In this document: one piece after another, positions 24,632 to 32,231 of the stretch
Layout: every line of letters starts with the position of its first letter
Position numbering within the stretch: the stretch's first letter is position 1
Assembly (NCBI RefSeq): GCF_003001935.1
Contig: NZ_PVNG01000005.1
Span: 248,001 to 312,000, forward strand
DNA length: 64,000 nt
Reading direction: 5' to 3'
Source: Nonomuraea fuscirosea
GTDB lineage: Bacteria > Actinomycetota > Actinomycetes > Streptosporangiales > Streptosporangiaceae
The notes under the pieces: model-generated
Told to the model about the DNA's origin: nothing
What the model saw: the letters and a program-made list of their open reading frames with translations, nothing else
Database searches by the model: none
Program-made: the position numbers and the translations under genes

Positions 24632-25287
24632 CCGCGCCCATCAGGGTCCTCATCTGCGACGATCAGACGCTGATCCGCACCGGGCTGGCGACGATCATCG
24701 ACGCGCAGCCCGATCTCGAGGTGGTCGGCGAGTGCGGCGACGGGCGCGCCGCGGTCGAGCTCGCCCAGCGCCTCAAACCCGACATGGTGGTCATGGACGT
24801 GCGGATGCCGGTGCTCGACGGCATCGAGGCGACCCGCCTGCTGGCCGGCGCCGGCGTGGCGGACCCGGTCAAGGTGCTCGTGGTGACGACGTTCAACCTG
24901 GACGAGTACGTGTACGAGGCGCTGCGCGCGGGCGCCAGCGGCTTCCTGCTCAAGGACGCCCCGCCGGCCCAGCTGCTGCACGGCATCCGCACCGTCGCGA
25001 CGGGGGCCGCGCTGCTGGCGCCCGAGGTGACGAGGAAGCTCGTCGGCAGGTACGCCTCGCGGATCCGTCCCACGGAGGACACTCCCGACAATGTGGCGCT
25101 CACGCCGCGTGAGCTGGAGGTGCTCCGGCTCATCGCCGACGGGCAGTCCAACAGCGAGATCGCCGCGACCCTGGTGATCAGCCAGGAGACCGTCAAGACG
25201 TACGTGTCGCGCATCCTGACCAAGCTCGACCTGCGCGACCGCGTACAGGCGGTGGTGTACGCCTACCGCAACGGCCTGGTCACCTGA
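24628..25287 (+). CDS. NarL/FixJ-family response regulator
   Basis: A 219-residue regulator. The receiver domain has acidic residues DD at 11-12, phospho-acceptor Asp57 (VVMDVRMPVLDG) and Lys in FLLKDAPP. The LuxR-type HTH is near 155-215 (LTPRELEVLRLIADGQSNSEIAATLVISQETVKTYVSRILTKL). It overlaps the upstream kinase gene by four bases (GTGA), forming a standard two-component pair. Targets are unknown. Confidence 0.95.
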   Translation: MTAPIRVLICDDQTLIRTGLATIIDAQPDLEVVGECGDGRAAVELAQRLKPDMVVMDVRMPVLDGIEATRLLAGAGVADPVKVLVVTTFNLDEYVYEALRAGASGFLLKDAPPAQLLHGIRTVATGAALLAPEVTRKLVGRYASRIRPTEDTPDNVALTPRELEVLRLIADGQSNSEIAATLVISQETVKTYVSRILTKLDLRDRVQAVVYAYRNGLVT

Positions 25288-25305
25288 ACCGCCGGCACCA
25301 CGCGA

Positions 25306-26106
25306 TCACCCGCGCCTCAGTCCCGACGCGGTCACCCTTGCCTCAGGCTCGGCACGATCATCCGGGCGGCCGGCCGGACGGTCGTGGGCGGTCGCTCGGG
25401 GCACGGCCCGCTCCGGCAGGTCGGGCACCCGCTGGGCGGCCGTGTAGGCGGCGCCGCGGACCTCGTTCAGCCAGCCCGCCGGCCGCAGCCCGCGAATGGG
25501 ATGCTGGAGCGGGTCGAACCGCATCGGGCGCTCCGCGTCCGTCCGCGCCGGCGCGGACAGCCGCACCTGGCCGAACAGCCGCCACGGCCCCGCGGGCGCG
25601 GCGACCAGCAGTTCGAGCACGACCGGATCGAACTCGACGGCCAGGGCGAGCGCGTCGAACGTGGCGGGCAGCGACGCGGGCGTGTGCAGCAACGCGCCCA
25701 GCAGCAACCGCCGCTCCCCCGCCTGGTACGGGAACAGGCTGGAGTACATCCCCGTCCACCGGGCCGCGGGCCGCAGCACGCGCCGGCTGATCCGGTTGCG
25801 GCCGGTGCTGGCCAGCAGCAGGTCGGCGACGGTGTCGTCCTGCTGCTCCCAGCGGAGCGCGACGCCGAGAATGTCGGGCAGCGGCGCGGGCACCCCGACG
25901 GAGCGGGACAGGCGGGCGACGCCACGCAGCTCCATCGCCTGGTCGAGGAACGGAGTCCCCCACGGGCGCGGGGCTCCGTGCAGCCGCAGGCGCGCGTCCA
26001 GCACGAGCCCGGACGGGTGCAGCGGCCGTCCGTGCCGCAGTCGCGCCGCCGTGCCGAAGGCCGCGGCCAGCGCCGACCTCGCAAGGGATGTGCCCGGCTG
26101 CCTCAT
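25306..26106 (-). CDS. Conserved protein with weak catalase-like resemblance
   Basis: A 266-residue protein. The stretch LHPSGLVLDARLRLHGAPRPWG, then VARLSRSVGVPAPLPDILGVALRW, recalls the N-terminal pattern of heme catalases (H-x-x-G, R-x-S, pD-x-x-G-x-a). The heme-ligating Tyr motif is not visible. Actinobacterial homologues are often labelled phosphodiesterase without evidence. GGTGAGGAG precedes ATG 26106. A sigma-B-like promoter (26150-26174) lies upstream, and it is grouped with stress genes. The enzymatic role is uncertain. Confidence 0.6.
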   Translation of the reverse strand: MRQPGTSLARSALAAAFGTAARLRHGRPLHPSGLVLDARLRLHGAPRPWGTPFLDQAMELRGVARLSRSVGVPAPLPDILGVALRWEQQDDTVADLLLASTGRNRISRRVLRPAARWTGMYSSLFPYQAGERRLLLGALLHTPASLPATFDALALAVEFDPVVLELLVAAPAGPWRLFGQVRLSAPARTDAERPMRFDPLQHPIRGLRPAGWLNEVRGAAYTAAQRVPDLPERAVPRATAHDRPAGRPDDRAEPEARVTASGLRRG

Positions 26107-26149
26107 CGGCCCGCTCCTCACCGTCGTGACCTGCCTGCGGCCCCTGGTG

Positions 26150-26174
26150 CTACCCCGGCACGGCGAGCGGAATC
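26150..26174 (-). promoter_or_regulatory. Sigma-B-like promoter for the catalase-like gene
   Basis: Read on the minus strand, GATT is followed after 15 bases by GGGTAG, with the -10 element about 43 bp before the start at 26106. The actinobacterial sigma-B/sigma-F consensus is GNNT-N14-16-GGGTA(C/T). The same GATT-N15-GGGTA layout is repeated before the STAS gene. The sigma assignment is inferred. Confidence 0.5.
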
Positions 26175-26505
26175 ACGCCGGGCCGGTCGCGCCGGAAGGC
26201 TCCGGTCCGAGGGCCTGGTCGGGCAGGACGGTCCGCAGCACCAGCGCCGCCGGCGCGCTGGGGCCGATCAGGGTGAGGCTCCCGCCGAGCGAGCGGGCCA
26301 GCCGGCGGGCGGACAGCAGGGCGGAGGCGCCGCTCGAGTCCATGAAGGTGACCCGCCGCAGATCCACGCTCAGCCTGGGGCCGCGCTGGCTGATCACCGT
26401 GGCGAGAAATTCGTACAGATCGTCGGCGACGAGCAGATCGGCCTCTCCACCGATGGAGACGACGGGAGCGCCGGCGGACATGCTGACGCTGAGATCCAGT
26501 CTCAT
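26173..26505 (-). CDS. STAS-domain anti-anti-sigma factor
   Basis: A 110-residue SpoIIAA/RsbV-type protein (VSIGGEADLLVADDLYEFLATVI, then VDLRRVTFMDSSGASALLSARRLA). Ser57/58 in MDSSG is the usual site phosphorylated by an anti-sigma kinase. The unphosphorylated form would free a sigma-B/F-type factor. No kinase or sigma gene is in the window. ATG 26505 follows GAGGAA; the promoter has the sigma-B form, suggesting positive feedback. Confidence 0.9.
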   Translation of the reverse strand: MRLDLSVSMSAGAPVVSIGGEADLLVADDLYEFLATVISQRGPRLSVDLRRVTFMDSSGASALLSARRLARSLGGSLTLIGPSAPAALVLRTVLPDQALGPEPSGATGPA

Positions 26506-26557
26506 GAGGGTTCCTCGCTGGTGCACGCTCACCGCTCGGTGCGCTGAGTCCCCTCAC

Positions 26558-26582
26558 GTACCCTCAGCCGATCGTCTCAATC
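26558..26582 (-). promoter_or_regulatory. Sigma-B-like promoter for the STAS gene
   Basis: On the minus strand, GATT, 15 bases, then GGGTAC: a full match to GNNT-N14-16-GGGTA(C/T). It lies 53 bp upstream of ATG 26505. This is the best of the five such sites in the 25-30 kb stress island. Confidence 0.6.
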
Positions 26583-26640
26583 GCCTGCTCACATTTCCCA
26601 GACGGCAGAAGTGAGGCCCTTCCGCCGCGCCCACGTCCAG

Positions 26641-26665
26641 GCGTGTTCCCCGGCCCCCGGGGTAG
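26641..26665 (+). promoter_or_regulatory. Sigma-B-like promoter for the DUF2243 gene
   Basis: GCGT at 26641, 15 bases, then GGGTAG at 26660-26665, 31 bp before ATG 26697. It is divergent from the STAS promoter about 60 bp away. Confidence 0.5.
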
Positions 26666-26696
26666 GCCAGGCACGGACGAAGACGAGGAGTGTCTC

Positions 26697-27221
26697 ATGG
26701 CCATGGCCGCCCGAACCGGCGTCGAGCTGCCCGGCACGATCCTGGGCGTCGGGCTGGGCGGATTCGTCGACGGCATCCTGCTGCACCAGGTCCTGCAGTG
26801 GCACCACATGCTGAGCAGCACCGGCGCCGACAACATCGGCGTGCGCCCCTACCCGGTGGACACCGTGCCGGGGCTGCGCATGAACACGCTGTGGGACGGG
26901 CTGTTCCACACCTTCACCTGGCTGGCGGTGCTGATCGGGCTCGGCCTGCTCTACTCCCGGATCACCGGCTCGCGCGGGCAGGTGTGGCGCTCGCGGAGCC
27001 TGTGGGGCTGGATCCTCGTCGGCTGGGGGCTGTTCAACCTGGTCGAGGGCGTGATCGACCACCATCTGCTGGGCATCCACCACGTCCGCTCCGGCCCGTA
27101 CCAGCTCTGGTGGGACCTGGGCTTCCTGCTGCTCGGCGTGCTGCTCATCGCCGGCGGCTGGGCGTGGCAGCGTACCGGCGGACGGCTCGACCTGTGCCGG
27201 GACGACGAGCCGGCGGCATGA
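26697..27221 (+). CDS. DUF2243 membrane protein
   Basis: A 174-residue inner-membrane protein with four hydrophobic segments and conserved His-rich loops (GGFVDGILLHQVLQWHHM, and VEGVIDHHLLGIHHVR), the DUF2243 hallmark. The His residues suggest metal or heme contact, but the function is unknown. GAGGAG precedes ATG 26697. Its stop overlaps the CtaG-like gene (ATGA), indicating a shared role, often near cytochrome-oxidase or copper genes. Confidence 0.88.
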   Translation: MAMAARTGVELPGTILGVGLGGFVDGILLHQVLQWHHMLSSTGADNIGVRPYPVDTVPGLRMNTLWDGLFHTFTWLAVLIGLGLLYSRITGSRGQVWRSRSLWGWILVGWGLFNLVEGVIDHHLLGIHHVRSGPYQLWWDLGFLLLGVLLIAGGWAWQRTGGRLDLCRDDEPAA

Positions 27222-28033
27222 CGGCCCACGACGGCCACGGCGGCATGACGCCTGTCGTCCTCGTGCTCGTCCTCGTGCTCGTCCTCGTGCTCGTCCTCGT
27301 GCTCGTCCTCGTGCTCGTCCTCGCCGGGGCCGCCTACCTGGTCCTGGCCTGGCGGCACGGGATCGGGCGGTGGCGGGCGACCTCGTTCCTGGTCGGCCTG
27401 GCGCTGCTCGCCGCCGCCGTCACGGGGCCGCTCGCCGCGGCGGCGGCCGACTTCCGCGGCCACATGCTGCAACACCTGCTCATCGGCATGCTGGCGCCGC
27501 TGTTCCTGGTGCTCGGCGCGCCGATGACCCTGCTGCTGCGGGCCCTTCCCGCCGCCAGGGCCCGCCGGCTCGGGGCGCTGCTGCGCCACCGCGCCGCGCA
27601 CGCCGTCGCCCATCCGGTCACCGCTCTGGTGCTGAGCGCGGGCGGCCTGGTGGTCCTGTATTGCACTCCGCTCTACCGGCACACCCTGGCGGACGGACGG
27701 CTGCACGCGGCGGTCCACCTGCATTTCCTGCTCTCCGGCTACCTGTTCGCCTGGGTCATCGCCGGTCCTGACCCGGCGCCCCGGCGCCCGTCCGTGCCCG
27801 CGCGGCTGGTGGTGCTGGGGGTGGCCGTCGCCGTGCACGCCGGGCTGTCCCAGCTCATGTACGCCGGGATCGGGGTGGACCTGCCCGTCCCCGTGGAGCA
27901 GCGCCGGGGCGCGGCCGAGATCATGTACTACGGCGGCGATCTGGCCGAGCTGATGCTCGCGGTGGCTCTCGTCCTCGGCTGGAAGCCCGCGGGCAGGGCA
28001 CGACGGGCGCTTGCCGCTGGGCGAACGGGGTAG
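27218..28033 (+). CDS. CtaG-like cytochrome c oxidase assembly protein
   Basis: A 271-residue polytopic protein of the CtaG_2 (caa3-oxidase assembly) type: about seven membrane helices with conserved HMLQHLLIGMLAPLFLVLGAPMTLLLRALP and VHLHFLLSGYLFAW. The family helps insert copper or heme into oxidases. The first membrane segment is almost pure Val-Leu, built from a 12-bp DNA tandem repeat, so its length could vary. It is translationally coupled to the DUF2243 gene. Confidence 0.87.
   Translation: MTAHDGHGGMTPVVLVLVLVLVLVLVLVLVLVLVLAGAAYLVLAWRHGIGRWRATSFLVGLALLAAAVTGPLAAAAADFRGHMLQHLLIGMLAPLFLVLGAPMTLLLRALPAARARRLGALLRHRAAHAVAHPVTALVLSAGGLVVLYCTPLYRHTLADGRLHAAVHLHFLLSGYLFAWVIAGPDPAPRRPSVPARLVVLGVAVAVHAGLSQLMYAGIGVDLPVPVEQRRGAAEIMYYGGDLAELMLAVALVLGWKPAGRARRALAAGRTG
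27257..27322 (+). repeat. 12-bp tandem repeat (5.5 copies) inside the CtaG-like gene
   Basis: GTCCTCGTGCTC is repeated five and a half times without error, encoding (Val-Leu) units that make up the first transmembrane helix. The unit is a multiple of three, so slippage would alter helix length without a frameshift. Confidence 0.97.
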
Positions 28034-28042
28034 CGGGCGGCC

Positions 28043-28651
28043 ATGGCAGACGACGTGATCACGCTCATCCTGGCCGACCACCGCAAGGTCGAGGAACTGT
28101 TCGCCAGGCTGACCACCGGCAAGGGCGACCGGCGGGCCATCGTGGGCGCGCTGCACGCCCTGATCACCGCCCACGCGCGGGCCGAGGAGGACGTGGTGTA
28201 TCCGCTCCTCGACGCCCATCACGGCCTGGAAGAGCACAAGGAGGCCGAGGTGCTGCTGGACGCGCTGCGCCGGGCCGAGCCGGACAGCACGGAGTTCACC
28301 GGTGCCCGTACCCTGCTGGCGCTCACCATCGCTCATCACGTACAGGAGGAGGAGAGCACGCTCCTGCCGCTGCTGGCCCGCACGACGGACGACCGGCGGC
28401 TGCGCGACCTGGGCAAGACGTTCCGGCAGCGCCGGCAGCAGGAGCTGCGCGCGCTGACCGCCCCCAGGAAGGGGCGCGGCGCCGGCCCGTCCTCCCGCGC
28501 CAAGGCGCGCGGCGGCCGTGCGGCCTCCGGAGCGGGGCAGGGCCTCACCAAGACGGAGCTGTACGAGCGGGCCCGCGCCGCCGACATCCCTGGCCGGTCG
28601 CGCATGAGCAAGAACGAACTGGAGAAGGCCCTGGCGAAGGCCCGTACCTGA
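28043..28651 (+). CDS. Hemerythrin-domain protein with C-terminal Rho-N/SAP-like module
   Basis: A 202-residue cytoplasmic protein. Residues 1-130 are a hemerythrin HHE bundle with the iron-ligand pattern DHRKVEELF, HARAEEDVVYPLLDAH, EEHKEAEVL and HHVQEEESTLLPLL. A basic linker (140-170) leads to LTKTELYERARAADIPGRSRMSKNELEKALA, a Rho-N/SAP-like nucleic-acid-binding module. The di-iron domain would sense O2, NO or peroxide. The fusion suggests a nucleoid-associated stress sensor or iron store. It lies nine bases after the CtaG-like gene. Confidence 0.88.
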   Translation: MADDVITLILADHRKVEELFARLTTGKGDRRAIVGALHALITAHARAEEDVVYPLLDAHHGLEEHKEAEVLLDALRRAEPDSTEFTGARTLLALTIAHHVQEEESTLLPLLARTTDDRRLRDLGKTFRQRRQQELRALTAPRKGRGAGPSSRAKARGGRAASGAGQGLTKTELYERARAADIPGRSRMSKNELEKALAKART

Positions 28652-28673
28652 CCTCCGGCCCGCGCCCGGCCAT

Positions 28674-28697
28674 GACTGAGTCGGTGCCCGCGGGTAG
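28674..28697 (+). promoter_or_regulatory. Sigma-B-like promoter for the DUF4383 gene
   Basis: GACT at 28674, 14 bases, then GGGTAG at 28692-28697, 31 bp before ATG 28729: the same distance as in the DUF2243 promoter. Confidence 0.5.
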
Positions 28698-28728
28698 TGA
28701 GGATGGTCCACCTATCCAAGGAGATCTC

Positions 28729-29175
28729 ATGGGCACCCCGCGTACCCCCGCCGGCCGCACCCCCGTGCAGCTGGCCGCCCTCACCGTCGGTGTCGTGTTC
28801 CTCCTGGTCGGCGTGCTCGGGTTCGTTCCGGGCGTCACCAGCGACGTCGACGATCTGCAGTTCGCCGGCCACCAGTCCGACGCCCTCCTGCTCGGCGTCT
28901 TCCAGGTCTCGATCCTGCACAACATCGTGCACCTGCTGTTCGGCATCGCCGGCGTCGTGCTCGCCCGCAGCTGGAGCGGCGCGCGCAACTTCCTGATCGG
29001 CGGCGGGGTCGTCTACCTGCTGCTGTGGATCTACGGCATGCTCGTCGGCCACGACACCGCGGCCAACTTCGTGCCCGTCAACACCGCCGACAACTGGCTG
29101 CACCTGGTGCTGGGCATCGGCATGGTCGCCCTCGGCCTGCTGCTCAGCCGCCGCCGGGTGACCACCACCCCCTGA
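28729..29175 (+). CDS. DUF4383 membrane protein
   Basis: A 148-residue protein with four membrane segments. It shows the DUF4383 pattern: VGVVFLLVGVLGFVPG, then LLLGVFQVSILHNIVHLLFGIAGVVLAR and a last LHLVLGIGMVALGLLL. The function is unknown; homologues are commonly stress-induced in actinobacteria. CAAGGAG precedes ATG 28729. It ends at a strong hairpin shared with the convergent DUF3040 gene. Confidence 0.9.
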   Translation: MGTPRTPAGRTPVQLAALTVGVVFLLVGVLGFVPGVTSDVDDLQFAGHQSDALLLGVFQVSILHNIVHLLFGIAGVVLARSWSGARNFLIGGGVVYLLLWIYGMLVGHDTAANFVPVNTADNWLHLVLGIGMVALGLLLSRRRVTTTP

Positions 29176-29186
29176 CCACGATCGCA

Positions 29187-29233
29187 CCGCGGCGCCACTC
29201 CCGGCCCCAGGAACATCGGGAGCGGCGCCGCGG
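29187..29233. terminator. Bidirectional hairpin terminator
   Basis: Arms 29187-29203 and 29217-29233 pair over 17 positions with one mismatch around a 13-base loop, and are very GC-rich. The hairpin fills the 91-bp gap between convergent genes ending at 29175 (plus) and 29267 (minus), where a shared terminator is expected. There is no clear U-tract, as is usual in high-GC actinomycetes. Confidence 0.8.
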
Positions 29234-29266
29234 CCGTTCCCGCCGGCGTTTGGAGAAACCCGGACG

Positions 29267-29590
29267 TCACACCGGCGGGACCACGATTCCCGCGGTGAGG
29301 CCGGGCGCGGGGACGGGAGGCACCGCCGGGGCGCCGGCGTGGCCGGCCAGCAGGACCAGGAGTATCGGCAGCGTGGCCAGGAAGATGACCACCAGCAGCA
29401 CGTACCAGATCTCACGCCCGCTGATGCCGGCGTCGGAGCGCCCCTCGGAGCGCCCGCCGGAGCGTCGTGCTTCCCTCCTGCGGCAGGCGGCGTCGAACGA
29501 CTCGACGCGGCGGACGAACGCACGGTCCTCGCGGCGGAGATCCTGCTCGATCTCGCCCAAGATGCGGCGTTCCCGGTCCGACAGCTCCAT
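29267..29590 (-). CDS. DUF3040 membrane protein
   Basis: A 107-residue protein. MELSDRERRILGEIEQDLRREDRAFVRRV is the DUF3040 start, followed by a basic stretch and one or two membrane helices (IWYVLLVVIFLATLPILLVLLAG). The function is unknown; the family is common in actinobacteria. The start at 29590 matches the domain; GTG 29599 is an alternative. It is downstream of the truncated CtaD gene and probably in the same transcript. Confidence 0.8.
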   Translation of the reverse strand: MELSDRERRILGEIEQDLRREDRAFVRRVESFDAACRRREARRSGGRSEGRSDAGISGREIWYVLLVVIFLATLPILLVLLAGHAGAPAVPPVPAPGLTAGIVVPPV

Positions 29591-29630
29591 CGCCGTCACC
29601 GCGTCAGGTTCCGGAGAGCATGGAGGGGCG

Positions 29631-29945
29631 TCATGGCACCTTCTCGTCCCCGCCGCCCTCGTCCTCATCGCGGTCAGGGCGGTCGCGATCGTGCATGGTG
29701 AACAGCTGGTTGTAGGCCTCCTGGGTCACCACCTGCATGCCCGGCTGGGCCGGCTCCGCCCGGATGACCAGTGCCATCACCCCGGCCAGCGCGAAGAAGA
29801 GGAACGAGGTGATGAGGTACATGTACCCGATCACCTTGTGGTCGGTGGACGACAGCCAGGCCGCGATCACCGTCCCCTTGCGCCGTGATCGCACCGCGGC
29901 CAGAGGGGAGGTCAGGGGCTCGCCACCGGGCTTGATCGTCGTCAC
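29631..29945 (-). CDS. Truncated cytochrome c oxidase subunit I (CtaD N-terminus) with acidic tail
   Basis: A 104-residue protein. Residues ~25-85 (RKGTVIAAWLSSTDHKVIGYMYLITSF, then VIRAEPAQPGMQVVTQEAYNQLFTMH) match the first helix and loop of actinobacterial CtaD, normally about 550 residues. After TMH the sequence switches to a charged tail (DRDRPDRDEDEGGGDEKVP) and stops, so no heme or copper site remains. It has a Shine-Dalgarno (GGAG) before GTG 29945 and its own sigma-B-like promoter. This makes it either a remnant still expressed or a repurposed one-helix accessory protein. It sits among CtaG-like and stress genes. Confidence 0.75.
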   Translation of the reverse strand: MTTIKPGGEPLTSPLAAVRSRRKGTVIAAWLSSTDHKVIGYMYLITSFLFFALAGVMALVIRAEPAQPGMQVVTQEAYNQLFTMHDRDRPDRDEDEGGGDEKVP

Positions 29946-30033
29946 ATCGTGCTCCGTACACCGTCGCGCAGCGGACATCGGACAAGAGTGATCACACGCA
30001 CCACCTGCCGGTCTGACAGCCGACCTTCGTCCT

Positions 30034-30058
30034 CTACCCCTGCCGGCCGTGTCAACAC
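30034..30058 (-). promoter_or_regulatory. Sigma-B-like promoter upstream of the truncated CtaD gene
   Basis: On the minus strand GTGT, 15 bases, then GGGTAG, with the -10 about 89 bp from GTG 29945. It touches the first of two 20-bp direct repeats at 30057-30096. Confidence 0.45.
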
Positions 30059-30096
30059 TTATGGGTGGCTTGCGGGACTTATGGGTGGCTTGCGGG
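30057..30096. repeat. Two perfect 20-bp direct repeats
   Basis: ACTTATGGGTGGCTTGCGGG occurs twice, back to back, at 30057-30076 and 30077-30096. The repeats lie in the gap between the truncated CtaD gene and the small membrane-protein gene, next to a sigma-B-like promoter. The role could be regulator binding or a recent slippage duplication. Confidence 0.95.
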
Positions 30097-30140
30097 CCGG
30101 TGTCCGATCACCATCCGGTACTCCGCGCCGCTACGCGCGT

Positions 30141-30590
30141 TCAGCCGGCGTCATGCGGGTTCTGCCAGTTGAGCGACAGCACCAGGACCGTGCCGTACAC
30201 GACGTGCCCCGCCACCATGACCGCCTGCCGCCCTGGCCGGTCCGTCGACGCCGGTGGCAGGATGTCCAGCCGGGGGATCCAGCCCTGATAGCTGGAGGCC
30301 CAGATCGCCAGGGCGTAGCCGACGCCGGCGACCGCCGGGGTGCGCCGTCCCCTGGCCAGCAGCCCGTACAGGGACCCGGCGGCGATGCCGAAGCCGAAGT
30401 GCGCGAGCGCGCCCACGACGCCCTCGCCCGGTTTCGGCCGGTGCCGGTGGCCCGGCAGCACCGCCCTGGCGATCCGTTTGGGCGGCTGATCCGGCATGAG
30501 GCCCAGCCGGCTGCCCGCCAGCATGACCCCGCTCATCGCGGCGGTCGCGGCGAGACCGCCCACCGCCCCCTTCAGCAGATCGCGCATCAT
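30141..30590 (-). CDS. Small membrane protein (DUF6789/DUF1440-like)
   Basis: A 149-residue protein with about four hydrophobic segments: LLKGAVGGLAATAAMSGVMLAG, VGALAHFGFGIAAGSLYGLLA, VAGVGYALAIWASSYQGW and VMVAGHVVYGTVLVLSLNW. It resembles the YagU/DUF1440-type helical proteins of unknown function. GGAGG is 13 bases before the MM start at 30590, rather far, so the start is provisional. It lies beside the stress genes but has no sigma-B-like site of its own. Confidence 0.7.
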   Translation of the reverse strand: MMRDLLKGAVGGLAATAAMSGVMLAGSRLGLMPDQPPKRIARAVLPGHRHRPKPGEGVVGALAHFGFGIAAGSLYGLLARGRRTPAVAGVGYALAIWASSYQGWIPRLDILPPASTDRPGRQAVMVAGHVVYGTVLVLSLNWQNPHDAG

Positions 30591-30706
30591 GCGGGGTGGT
30601 TGCCCTCCAGATCCGCCCGGAAACGCGGGCGCCGATGGGGACCAGGTGACGCCCGCCTGATCCACTCCCCCGGGGCGCGTACTTCTCACAACACACCAAA
30701 CCGTAA

Positions 30707-32086
<1,380 letters not shown>

Positions 32087-32231
32087 CCGACCCCCTCCCG
32101 CGCCACCCACCGGCGCCAGACCGGGTCAACGCCGCCCCGCTCTGGCCGCCCACCTTCGTTGAGCGTCGCCCCGCGCCGGCCGCTCCGGCCCCTTCATTCC
32201 GTGGCCTCTGGATGGCTGGGCGAAACCCTGT

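Noticed and set aside
27257..27322. CRISPR array
   Set aside because: The units are 12 bp with no spacers and are in-frame coding sequence.
28009..28033. Sigma-B-like promoter for the hemerythrin gene (GCTT-N15-GGGTAG)
   Set aside because: The -10 would end only nine bases before the start codon and includes the upstream stop codon, so it is probably coincidental.
26951..28711. 586-codon minus-strand frame through DUF2243, CtaG-like and hemerythrin genes
   Set aside because: A shadow frame; all three plus-strand proteins have recognisable families and Shine-Dalgarno or overlap starts.
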